A stretch of 64,000 nucleotides of DNA from positions 4,216,001 through 4,280,000 of the forward strand of contig CBDHDL010000021.1 in the NCBI GenBank assembly GCA_965261435.1. The letters are read 5' to 3'. This document shows, one piece after another, positions 54,599 to 63,049 of the stretch; positions within the stretch are counted from its first letter, which is position 1, and each line of letters starts with the position of its first letter. Origin of the DNA: MSPOR6 sp965261435. GTDB lineage: Bacteria > Poribacteria > WGA-4E > WGA-3G. The notes under the pieces were generated by a model. The model made no database searches. It saw only the letters and a program-made list of their open reading frames with translations, and was not told the origin of the DNA. The translations under genes and the position numbers were made by a program.

Positions 54599-56308
54599 GT
54601 GACACAACCTAATCTTGTCTTCGTTATCACCGACGACCAAGGCTACGGTGATTTGGGATGCACCGGAAACCCAGTCATCAACACGCCGAACCTTGACGCA
54701 CTTGCAGGAGAGAGCGTGCAGATGCGGAACTTGCATGTCGGTCCTACCTGTTCCCCGACGCGCGCAGGCATCATGACCGGTAGATACTGCAACTCAACAG
54801 GTGTGTGGCATACCATCGGTGGCAGATCACTCCTCCGTAGTGATGAAGTCACAATGGCAGATATCTTTAGACGAAACGGTTACAAAACTGGCATGTTTGG
54901 CAAATGGCATCTCGGTGATAATTATCCGTTCCGTCCACATGACAGAGGTTTTGAAGAAGCACTCTATCACGGTGGTGGTGGCATCAGTCAGACACCAGAT
55001 TATTGGGGTAACGATTATTTTGACGACACATATTTTAGCAACGGTTCTGAACAACCATTTGATGGGTATTGTACCGATGTATGGTTTCAGGAGGGTATGA
55101 AGTTTATTGAGAGAAATCAGGATCGTCCATTTTTCTGTTATATTCCGACCAATGCCCCGCACGGTCCCTTCCGTGTACCAGATGCATATAGTGAAGTTTA
55201 CAAGAGAAAAGGTGAACCTGACGCACGCGCTTGTTTTTATGGTATGATAACGAACATAGACGACAATATGGCACGAATGCGTCATCATCTCAAAGTGCTT
55301 GGACTTGAAGAGAACACAATCCTAATCTTTATGACAGACAACGGTTCTGCTGCAGGTTGTGATTTGGATGGACAACAGTACGTCAAGTCAGGATACAATG
55401 CAGGAATGCGTGGTAAGAAAGGGTCTCCTTATGAGGGTGGTCATCGTGTGCCGCTCTTTATGCATTGGCCTGGTGGGGGTTTCTCAGAAAAGAAAGAAGT
55501 AGATGAACTTACTGCAAACATTGATTTACTTCCAACACTGATAGACCTTTGTGATTTAGAGGTATCAGATACTTCACGTTTCCACGGCAAGAGTATCACT
55601 CCTTTACTACATGATAGATTGGTTGAATGGGAAGATCGCGTAGTTGTAACAGATTCACAACGCGTTGAGAATCCCATAAAGTGGAAACATAGTGCTACAA
55701 TGTCGCAAAGATGGCGCCTTATCAATGGGACTGAACTATACGATATCCAAGCAGATCCTGAACAGCGTGAGGACATTGCTGGTGATCATCCAGATGTCGT
55801 TACGGACCTCCGTGAACACTATGAATCTTGGTGGAAATTGGTTTCCGCACGATTTGACGAGGAGTGCCCAATTGTTATCGGTACACAGAACGAACAACTT
55901 GCTTGTATCACTACACATGATTGGCACGGGAAAGGTAATGCATGGAATCAAGGTTCTATACGTAATGGAATGGAGTGTAATGGGTATTGGGCAATAGATG
56001 TCCCTGAAGATGGTGAATACAGTTTTGAATTGCGTCGTTGGCCACGAGAGGAGAATAGAGCGATAACGGATGGAATCCCTGGTGAGAAAATTGACCTCTA
56101 TAACGGTGGAAGGGCATTAGATTTGAAAACCGCACAAATTCGTATTGCTGCTCAGAGTGCGAAACAAGAGATTAATCCTGATGCAGTTGGTGTTACCTTT
56201 ACGTTCAATCTCAAAGCGGGACAGACACGACTCCATACAGAATTCTCAGATGAAACAGGTGAATTGTCACTCGGTGCCTACTATGTCTATATTAAGCGCG
56301 TGATATAA
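54599..56308 (+). CDS. Sulfatase (type I, FGly) with C-terminal beta-sandwich
   Basis: The frame is open from 54521, but the GTG at 54599 is preferred: AAAGGAG sits 8 bases before it and the family fold starts at once (VTQPNLVFVITDDQGYGDLG). The product is 569 residues. CSPTR (Cys51) is the CxPxR motif matured to formylglycine, DDQGYGD binds calcium, and HGPFRVPDAY and FMTDNGSAAG hold the other active-site residues. After residue ~440 a separate domain (GYWAIDVPEDGEYSFELRRW) looks like a carbohydrate-binding beta-sandwich. No signal peptide is visible. It probably removes sulfate from a polysaccharide or glycan. Confidence 0.9.
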   Translation: MTQPNLVFVITDDQGYGDLGCTGNPVINTPNLDALAGESVQMRNLHVGPTCSPTRAGIMTGRYCNSTGVWHTIGGRSLLRSDEVTMADIFRRNGYKTGMFGKWHLGDNYPFRPHDRGFEEALYHGGGGISQTPDYWGNDYFDDTYFSNGSEQPFDGYCTDVWFQEGMKFIERNQDRPFFCYIPTNAPHGPFRVPDAYSEVYKRKGEPDARACFYGMITNIDDNMARMRHHLKVLGLEENTILIFMTDNGSAAGCDLDGQQYVKSGYNAGMRGKKGSPYEGGHRVPLFMHWPGGGFSEKKEVDELTANIDLLPTLIDLCDLEVSDTSRFHGKSITPLLHDRLVEWEDRVVVTDSQRVENPIKWKHSATMSQRWRLINGTELYDIQADPEQREDIAGDHPDVVTDLREHYESWWKLVSARFDEECPIVIGTQNEQLACITTHDWHGKGNAWNQGSIRNGMECNGYWAIDVPEDGEYSFELRRWPREENRAITDGIPGEKIDLYNGGRALDLKTAQIRIAAQSAKQEINPDAVGVTFTFNLKAGQTRLHTEFSDETGELSLGAYYVYIKRVI

Positions 56309-56321
56309 AGCGCATCTTTAG

Positions 56322-56365
56322 ATATACTTTATAGGACAGTGATTATACTGTGCTATAAAGTATAT
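56322..56365. repeat. Perfect AT-rich hairpin after the sulfatase gene
   Basis: ATATACTTTATAG (56322-56334) and CTATAAAGTATAT (56353-56365) are exact inverted copies. Inside, ACAGT and ACTGT pair too, around GATTAT, with one mismatch between. It starts 13 bases after the stop codon. With no T-run it may act as an RNA 3' end stabiliser rather than a terminator. Confidence 0.6.
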
Positions 56366-56540
56366 TCATTTCCCGTAACCGCACAGAATCGTGCATTTAA
56401 CTTTTCAGTTGACCCTTCTGGTGCAATTCCCTTCTCAATATGACTGATTATACAGTGAATTAGTGTGTAAATAGGTGGCACAGTAATTGCCCTATCTTCT
56501 TCAATATTGGTCATTTTAATAGACGAAGAGGTGTTAACGC

Positions 56541-56912
56541 ATGAAAACAGTAAGGATTGTTAGCATTTTCATAAGTATCTTTCTAATTGGGTGTGCAACA
56601 CATACTCAAATTGAAAAGCAGGCACACGAAGAATACACTCTGACTGAAAGACGGGGAATGCATGCATGGAAAGGACAACATATATCAGAAGTTGTCAAGA
56701 AATGGGGACAACCCGATAAGATCACCGAACAGAACTCAGGTGGTAAAATCTATACATGGAAGCATATCGTAGGTATAACAACATTTCCAGATGGTAAGTT
56801 ACGTGGAAGATTGGATACACTAATACCTATCATAAACCTTTATACACATGACGATGGTATAGTTTATCATTGGACATCTGATGCAGCATCAAGAGCAGTA
56901 AGACCTCGGTAA
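56541..56912 (+). CDS. Small lipoprotein, BamE/SmpA-like
   Basis: The 123-residue product has a lipobox, FLIGC, at the end of IVSIFISIFLIGCAT. The core, WKGQHISEVVKKWGQPDKIT then GGKIYTW, has the pattern of the BamE/OmlA fold (helix-turn WGxPxxxxxxGxxxxW). It should be anchored in the outer membrane by lipid. True BamE proteins act in outer-membrane protein assembly; this may be only a fold relative. No other Bam gene is near. Confidence 0.65.
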   Translation: MKTVRIVSIFISIFLIGCATHTQIEKQAHEEYTLTERRGMHAWKGQHISEVVKKWGQPDKITEQNSGGKIYTWKHIVGITTFPDGKLRGRLDTLIPIINLYTHDDGIVYHWTSDAASRAVRPR

Positions 56913-56968
56913 AGTAATTTAAGACTATAAAGTGTTATTCTCCTATTCCATGATAGCAGAATTATCAC

Positions 56969-58387
56969 TCATTGGATTGTTGCAGTTCTAAGTATTATCC
57001 GATCCTCTGTCCAATTGTCACGATACCAAGTGCATGCTTCAAAGGTGTCATTGAGCGAATCCATACGTTGTTTCAACATCTCTCTGAATTCATCTCGGAC
57101 AGATACCGAAGTTGGGTTATCAATAAGATTGCAGTTCTGGAACGGGTCGTCAACATTATCAAACAGTTTTTCGCATCCATCAGGACGGTGAACAGCATAA
57201 GTATGTTGTTTTGTTCTGAGTGCTCGCCATTCATACCCATCTTCCCACTTTGCCGTACATCCCATTCCCTGCATGAATGCAGCCTCAGGTTCATCAAACT
57301 GTTGATCAAACGCTGCAGGACTTAGGTCTGAACCTTCTACATCTTCTGGTATTGGTAGATCCATCATTGATAGTAGTGTGGGCATAATGTCTGGCGTATT
57401 TAAGCATGTATCTGCGACATGACCGTTAGGAATGTGATTATTCCATCTGACAAGAAACGGAATACGTACTGCTTCTTCATAGAAGATGTTCTTTGCTTTG
57501 CGTCCCTGAGCACCGAACATTTCACCGTGATCAGACGTGAATACAAAGATTGTGTCCTCACGCAAACCGAGATCATCAATAGCACTTAGCAATCTACCGA
57601 TATTCCAATCCAAGTTTGTCGTCATTGCATAATATCCACGCATCCATTCAGGAAGTTTTGAACGTTGTTGAGAATTCATCATGGCCCAAGCATCCCCATA
57701 AGGATCGTCTTCTTCCCGGTAATTTGGCGGTAATGGAAAATCTACTTCTCTAAACATATCATAATACTCAGGAGGAACGTTGTCCTCTGTCCACGGGTCA
57801 TGTGGCGTGCCGATTGAGAGGATGAGTGCGAAAGGATCGTCGGTGGTTGATGCTCGTTTGAGGTAGTCTATTGCTAAATCGGTTTGTCCATCAGGTTCAT
57901 AGCCAGGAATCGTAATCCTCTCATGACTATCTTTATGATAGTATGTATCAAAATAGGTGTGATGAAAGTTATAGGCAGACCATTCCCCATCAAAACCGAG
58001 ACGATGCGGTCCGGGTGGGATGTATGAATTTTCTGTGTCGTTATGTCTTCCTAACTGTTTTGCCCACAGATGCCACTTTCCGATATAACTTGTCTGATAT
58101 CCGTTACGATGTAAAACATGTCCAAAGCAGTCGTGGTTAGGGTTCATTCGCAGCTCATTGATTGCCATTCCAGTGCTACTTGCATATTTTCCAGTGAAGA
58201 GCGAAGCGCGATACGGTGCACACATTGGACTACCTGAAACAGCGTTGCAGTAATTAACACCTTCTGTAGCAAGTTTGTCAATATTCGGTGTTATTGCACG
58301 CTCATCTCCAGCATAACCGCAAGATTGATATCGAAGTTGATCGGCAAAGACATAAACGAGATTAGGTTTTTTGGTTTTTGAAGTCAT
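56969..58387 (-). CDS. Sulfatase (type I, FGly)
   Basis: The protein has 472 residues and starts MTSKTKKPNLVYVFADQLRY. SPMCAPYRASLFTGKY carries the CxPxR motif (Cys56) that becomes formylglycine, and NPNHDCFGHVLHRNGYQTSY IGKWHL-type sequence follows. FVFTSDHGEMFGAQGRKAKN holds the DH metal ligands, and SIGTPHDPW the substrate-side His. It has no signal peptide or membrane helix, so it is cytoplasmic or exported by an unseen route. TAAGGAATA is the ribosome region. Two other sulfatases flank it; a polysaccharide-sulfate utilisation set is likely. Confidence 0.9.
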   Translation of the reverse strand: MTSKTKKPNLVYVFADQLRYQSCGYAGDERAITPNIDKLATEGVNYCNAVSGSPMCAPYRASLFTGKYASSTGMAINELRMNPNHDCFGHVLHRNGYQTSYIGKWHLWAKQLGRHNDTENSYIPPGPHRLGFDGEWSAYNFHHTYFDTYYHKDSHERITIPGYEPDGQTDLAIDYLKRASTTDDPFALILSIGTPHDPWTEDNVPPEYYDMFREVDFPLPPNYREEDDPYGDAWAMMNSQQRSKLPEWMRGYYAMTTNLDWNIGRLLSAIDDLGLREDTIFVFTSDHGEMFGAQGRKAKNIFYEEAVRIPFLVRWNNHIPNGHVADTCLNTPDIMPTLLSMMDLPIPEDVEGSDLSPAAFDQQFDEPEAAFMQGMGCTAKWEDGYEWRALRTKQHTYAVHRPDGCEKLFDNVDDPFQNCNLIDNPTSVSVRDEFREMLKQRMDSLNDTFEACTWYRDNWTEDRIILRTATIQ

Positions 58388-58406
58388 ACATATTCCTTAT
58401 TTTTAT

Positions 58407-58655
58407 TCGTAGGGACAGGGTTTCCCTGTCCGATAACAAATCATTTATGACTTGACAAGGCACTATTGTTCTGTCTACACTCAAATGATGAGTAGAGCCG
58501 TTCGTAGGGACAGGGTTTCCCTGTCCGATAACAAATCATTTATGACTTGACAAGGCACTATTGTTCTGTCTACACTCAAATGATGAGTAGAGCCGTTCGT
58601 AGGGACAGGGTTTCCCTGTCCGATACCAAATCATTTATGACCTGACAAGGTACTA
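58407..58655 (+). repeat. Three tandem family C elements (95 bp period)
   Basis: A partial copy (58407-58465) and two full ones (58466-58560 and 58561-58655) follow each other head to tail. Each has TTGTTCTGTCTACACTCAAA, CGTTCGTAGGGACAGGGTTT, CCCTGTCCGATA and CATTTATGACTTGACAAGGC with ACTA. The copies are almost identical (AACAAATC or ACCAAATC). The last ACTA..TA end covers the TAG stop of the minus-strand sulfatase (58653-58655). Confidence 0.9.
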
Positions 58656-60059
58656 TTCTAATTTACGCCATTTTCCCTTAGTAACCTTATCTATTAAGAT
58701 ACGTGCTTTCTGACTTTCGCGTACCTGTTCCTCAATTTGCATAGGGTCCCATTCATCTAATAATTGTGTTTTCATTTCATCGCATATCTTCTGATACTGA
58801 GGAAGATTGGCAAGGTTTTGAAATTCCTCTGGGTCTTCAGAAATGTTGTAGAGTTCAGGAGGATCGCCAAGGCTATAGTTATATTTGTAATTACCTTTCC
58901 GAAGCATCGCCATGGGTCGTTCAACACCGTGTGCAAGGTATTCTGAAAAAGCATAGTCTTTCCAATCGTCTGCATGGTCTTGAAGCAAAGGAATCAGACT
59001 ATCACCATCTAATTGTGCAATGGAATCTCCACCCGCGATATCAACTAAAGTTGCAGTCAAATCAACAAGTGACACAACTTCATCAATTTGCCTCCTTTCC
59101 GATATACTATCGGGTAACATAATCTGTAATGGCACACGAACAGAAGCTTCATAGAAGTTGGATTTACGCCACATTCCGTGTTCACCGTTCATCTCACCGT
59201 GATCACTTGTATAGATGACAACAGTATTCTCTAACTGATTAGTTTCCTCAAGTGTCTGTAGTAAGTTTCCAATCTTTTCATCAAGATAGGTTATCAATCC
59301 GTAATAGCCTGCGCGTGCACGACGAACTAATTCCTCAGGAAAATCAACACATCCGAACATACGGCGCATCCGTTGATATACTGGATGCTGGTTCTCAAGA
59401 TGTCCATCAGGTATATCGGGTAAGTCTATCTCATTCAGTGGATATAGATCCCAAAAACGTTGTGGTACGACGAGTGGAAAATGCGGAGAAATGAAAGAAA
59501 CGTTGAGCACCCACGGTTGTTCCTTTCGCGCGGGATCATGTAGATATTTAAGTGCTTCTTCTTCAGCGAGATCATCAACTTTGATCTCTTCAGTTGTTCC
59601 TGGTCCAGCTTTTGCTGGACCTTGCCAAGGAAGCGATGCTTGTGGCGTCCCATTCTCCCAATCTGTCAATCCATGTTTTCTCTCCGCATGTAGGTCTCGT
59701 GCAAGTTGTGTACGAAAACCGTGCAGCTGATCCAATCCTCCGAAATGCTGTTTTCCCGAGAGAACAACATCATAGCCAGCATCACGAAGGATATGTGCCC
59801 ATGTGATAGCATCTGGACGTAAGGGTGCAGCGTTATCCCATGCACCGATATGATGGATATACCGACCTGTCATAAATGACATTCGGGAAGGCATGCAGAG
59901 TGGTGAATTGCAATACGCATTTGTGAAGGTAACACCGTCCTCAGCAAGTCTGTCCATGTGTGGTGTTTTGACGAGTGGGTGTCCGTACGGACCACTATAC
60001 ATCGGAGCATGTTCATCAGATATGATGAGGAGGATGTTGGGAGGTTGGTTTGAGGGCAT
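58653..60059 (-). CDS. Sulfatase (type I, FGly)
   Basis: The protein has 468 residues and starts MPSNQPPNILLIISDEHAPM. CNSPLCMPSRMSFMTGRY contains CxPxR (Cys55). IYTSDHGEMNGEHGMWRKSN and NVSFISPHFPLVVPQRFWDL are the metal and substrate blocks. No clear ribosome site is seen before the ATG. The 3' end touches the family C array, whose last three bases give its stop codon. A 90-base copy of its 5' end lies at 60771-60860. The probable role is desulfation of glycans. Confidence 0.9.
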   Translation of the reverse strand: MPSNQPPNILLIISDEHAPMYSGPYGHPLVKTPHMDRLAEDGVTFTNAYCNSPLCMPSRMSFMTGRYIHHIGAWDNAAPLRPDAITWAHILRDAGYDVVLSGKQHFGGLDQLHGFRTQLARDLHAERKHGLTDWENGTPQASLPWQGPAKAGPGTTEEIKVDDLAEEEALKYLHDPARKEQPWVLNVSFISPHFPLVVPQRFWDLYPLNEIDLPDIPDGHLENQHPVYQRMRRMFGCVDFPEELVRRARAGYYGLITYLDEKIGNLLQTLEETNQLENTVVIYTSDHGEMNGEHGMWRKSNFYEASVRVPLQIMLPDSISERRQIDEVVSLVDLTATLVDIAGGDSIAQLDGDSLIPLLQDHADDWKDYAFSEYLAHGVERPMAMLRKGNYKYNYSLGDPPELYNISEDPEEFQNLANLPQYQKICDEMKTQLLDEWDPMQIEEQVRESQKARILIDKVTKGKWRKLE

Positions 60060-60305
60060 GATATACTACTAATCCAATATAAGTTTTTTTGTAGGATACC
60101 ACCCCATGCACAAACTGTCAATAGAAAATCCTACTTTGATACAACCCGACTATCACATAGAAAACATGATTTTGCCAATCTCTTTAAAAAACGAACACTT
60201 GACATTGACAGCAAACACTGATAGACTTGTTGCATAATTGCTAAAACCATTCATACCATTACTCTGTTTACGATCCTGTAGCAAATTATGGAAATGGAGG
60301 AAATT

Positions 60306-60614
60306 ATGTCAGTTAAAACAAAAAAATGGTTGCATGAAACCATTGAGAAACTGTCAGATTCCGATATTGAAAAACTACAGAAGCATATAGAATCTCTTTT
60401 TGTGAAATCAATACTTTCAAAAAAAGAGATCAGCAACACGGAAGGAATACCAAATCCTGAACCAACAGGTAAACCCAAAAAAATATTGACTGCAATTAAC
60501 AAATCACATCAAGTGACAAAAGAAGATGCAGATGCCCTCCTTCAATCAATCAGGGAGGGAGAAATTCCAGTCCGATTTGATTCTGTCTTTGATAAGTCGA
60601 CAGGTAAAAATTGA
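60306..60614 (+). CDS. Probable antitoxin-like protein before a PIN toxin remnant
   Basis: The ATG at 60306 is chosen over 60288 because GGAGG lies 7 bases before it. The 102 residues begin MSVKTKKWLHETIEKLSDSD and end FDSVFDKSTGKN. The first 45 residues are helical (SDSDIEKLQKHIESLFVK), and the last 40 are acidic, as in toxin-binding tails. The stop TGA overlaps the ATG of a broken vapC-like gene (TGATG at 60612), the arrangement of a VapBC operon. No AbrB or RHH motif is obvious; the call rests on context. Confidence 0.6.
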   Translation: MSVKTKKWLHETIEKLSDSDIEKLQKHIESLFVKSILSKKEISNTEGIPNPEPTGKPKKILTAINKSHQVTKEDADALLQSIREGEIPVRFDSVFDKSTGKN

Positions 60615-60775
60615 TGGATTATCTTCTTGATTCATCAACATGCAGCCTGTTGATGGCACACACCCAACGTAATTTCCCATCTCGATTCCTTATCCGATGT
60701 AAATGACTACGTCTTTACCTATACAATCGTTAGAAGTGAAATTCTGTATGGAATTCAGAGACTTCCGACACGAGT
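60614..60775 (+). pseudogene. Broken PIN-domain (VapC-like) toxin
   Basis: The start MDYLLDSSTCSLLMAHTQRN is the typical VapC N-terminus with the catalytic Asp (LLDSS). A +1 shift at about 60672 then gives ISHLDSLSDVNDYVFTYTIV followed by RSEILYGIQRLPT, the usual SELxxG motif with the conserved Glu. The sequence after RLPT is not PIN but the duplicated end of a sulfatase gene. The gene is therefore frameshifted and cut off at the 3' end, losing the later catalytic Asp residues. Confidence 0.8.
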
Positions 60776-60860
60776 GGGAGTCCGTGCGGACCACTATACA
60801 TCGGAGATTGTTCATCGGACATGATTAGGAGGATGTTGGGTGGTTGGTTTGAGGGCATGG
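60771..60860 (-). pseudogene. Duplicated 5' fragment of a sulfatase gene
   Basis: About 90 bases match the first codons of the sulfatase at 59971-60059, on the minus strand (PPNILLIMSDEQSPMYSGPH-type coding, with a few changes and probably one deleted base). The match starts where the vapC reading ends, so the two were joined by recombination or transposition. It is too short to make a protein. Confidence 0.7.
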
Positions 60861-60937
60861 GTTATTAGTTCGTAATTCAAAAAATCAAAAATGGTGTACA
60901 GCATTATTCAAGCTTTTTACCAGATCAACATCACCAT

Positions 60938-63049
60938 TTATTGAACATAATTACGTTCTTCAATTCTATTTAAAGGTTGTAATAGGTGAATAGGTTCGGG
61001 TGGAATTTGAGGTAGATCCTCCTGCCCCTCTAATATTGAAGCAAAAGCATCAAATGGATTATATTCAATTCCACTATGCTGTTGGAATGATCTTCTCACA
61101 CTCGGTGAAACTTCAGTTTCATCTGTCTGTTCCACTTGTTCTGTCAAGATTAAAACGACGTTTTCTGGTAATTTTATATCTGCTTTACTCTCAAAATTAT
61201 CTATGCTTTGATAATCGTTTTGAAATATCGTAACAATATCTATTCCTCGGTTTTTGGCAACGATAAGGGATTCCTCTGCATTGTTCCACTCTTGTTGATG
61301 TAACAAAGCAATAGCACGATTGTAATAGACTTGGTCATAATCTGTTTTTAAATCTATTGTCTTGGCATAATCTCTAAGAGCTTGATCAAATTTACCCTTC
61401 AAACTATAAGCAAAACCTCTGTTATGGTATGCATAAGCATAATCGGATTTTAACTCAATAGCCTTGTTGAAAAATGAGATAGCCGAATCTATCTCATTCT
61501 TGTAAAGAAGAACATTGCCAAGGTTAATATGAGCTTTGAAAGAATCAGGTTTGAGATTAATTGCTTTTTTTAAATCTTCAAAGGCTTGATTTACTTCACC
61601 TTTAATTCCAAGAACAATTCCACGGTTAACATATGACTCAACAGAATCAGGTTTGAGTCTTAGTGTTTCCGTATAGTCTCTGATTGCTCGATCACAATCC
61701 CCTATTTTATCATAAATTGTACCTCGGTTGAAATAGAGTTCAGCATTCTCTGGTTTTATTTGTATTGCTGTTGTATAATCTTCAATTGCTTTACCGTATT
61801 CTCCTATGAGACTGTAAGCCGCAGCGCGATTGCCATATGCATGGATATAATCAGGTTTTAATTGTATCGCCATCGTACAATCTTCAATTGCTTTGTCAAA
61901 TTCACCTCTGTTACGGTAAGCATTACTGCGATTAAAATACGGGATTGCAAATGTTGGATTGAGTTTTATCGCTATGGTATAATCCATGATCGCTTTGTCA
62001 AATTCGTGCATGTTCGTGTAGACAATACCGCGATGGACATACGCAAATACGTGGTCGCGTTTAAGTGCTATTGCCTTGGTCAAGTCAATAATTGCAAGCT
62101 TGGACTCATCTATTTTGCTATAAGCAGTACCTCGATTGAAATAAAACTCAGCATTATCAGGTTCTAATTCTATTGCTTTCGTGTAGTCAGCAATAGCAAT
62201 GTCAAACTCGCGAAGGACGTTATAGGTTTTGGCTCTATCAAAATAGGCTCCAATAAGTATTGGATCAAGTTCTATTGCCTTAGTATAGTCGTCAATTGCT
62301 TTATCATAATCGCGTATGAGGCTATGTGTGTGTCCACGAGCATAATAGAAGTTAGCGTTCCTAGGTTCAAGACTTATTGCCTTGTCAAAGTCTGTGATAG
62401 CTAGATCTGTCTCTTTATTTATAGCAAAAACAGTACCGCGAATGTAGTAAGCTTGGGCACAGTTTGCCTCATATTGAATCGCCATAGTAAAATCTTTAAC
62501 CGCTTTGTCAATATCTGCCTTATTGCTATAAGCAATACCACGATTGAGATAGGCTTCTGCAAGTTCTGGCTTGAGTCTTATCGCCTTGCTACAGTCCATA
62601 ATAGCAAAATCAATCTCGTCTTTGCCACTGTAGGCATTGCCTCGAACGACATAAGCATCAGCGAGATCGGGGTTTAGTTGTATTGCTTTGTCACAGTCTT
62701 CTAATGCAAGATCAAACTCGTTTTTATTCACATACGCGTGGCCGCGATGATAGTATGCCTCGGCGTAGTCAGGTTCATGTTGAATTGCCTTCGTGAAGTC
62801 TTCAATTGCCTTGTCAATATCACCTTTAGTACCATGCGCCATACCCCGACCGTGATAAGCTCTTGCAGGTTTGCGCGTCCAGAAAATTGCTTGGGTATAG
62901 TCCTCAATGGCAAGATCAAACTTACCCATTTTATGGTATACCTCACCACGGTAGATATAGGTCATAGCAAAGCCGGGTCTCATACGAATGGCTTCGCTAA
63001 AATGTTTGGCAGCTTCTTCATAGTGTGCCATCTTAGATTCGTTCGTCAT
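60938..63049 (-). CDS. TPR-repeat protein, partner of the FRG-domain gene
   Basis: The protein has 703 residues and about seventeen 34-residue TPR units, each with A-xYxxRGxxYxxxGxxDxAIxDYTKAIxLxP (for example AEAYYHRGHAYVNKNEFDLA). The last ~110 residues are not TPR (NVVLILTEQVEQTDETEVSP). It has no signal peptide. The ATG at 63049 lies inside the end of the FRG gene (17-base overlap), and AGGAGA there is its ribosome site. TPRs bind other proteins, so it is likely an adaptor or sensor that works with the FRG protein. Confidence 0.88.
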   Translation of the reverse strand: MTNESKMAHYEEAAKHFSEAIRMRPGFAMTYIYRGEVYHKMGKFDLAIEDYTQAIFWTRKPARAYHGRGMAHGTKGDIDKAIEDFTKAIQHEPDYAEAYYHRGHAYVNKNEFDLALEDCDKAIQLNPDLADAYVVRGNAYSGKDEIDFAIMDCSKAIRLKPELAEAYLNRGIAYSNKADIDKAVKDFTMAIQYEANCAQAYYIRGTVFAINKETDLAITDFDKAISLEPRNANFYYARGHTHSLIRDYDKAIDDYTKAIELDPILIGAYFDRAKTYNVLREFDIAIADYTKAIELEPDNAEFYFNRGTAYSKIDESKLAIIDLTKAIALKRDHVFAYVHRGIVYTNMHEFDKAIMDYTIAIKLNPTFAIPYFNRSNAYRNRGEFDKAIEDCTMAIQLKPDYIHAYGNRAAAYSLIGEYGKAIEDYTTAIQIKPENAELYFNRGTIYDKIGDCDRAIRDYTETLRLKPDSVESYVNRGIVLGIKGEVNQAFEDLKKAINLKPDSFKAHINLGNVLLYKNEIDSAISFFNKAIELKSDYAYAYHNRGFAYSLKGKFDQALRDYAKTIDLKTDYDQVYYNRAIALLHQQEWNNAEESLIVAKNRGIDIVTIFQNDYQSIDNFESKADIKLPENVVLILTEQVEQTDETEVSPSVRRSFQQHSGIEYNPFDAFASILEGQEDLPQIPPEPIHLLQPLNRIEERNYVQ

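Noticed and set aside
54827..55288. 153-residue minus-strand ORF
   Set aside because: It is antisense to a well-supported sulfatase and has no family match or ribosome site.
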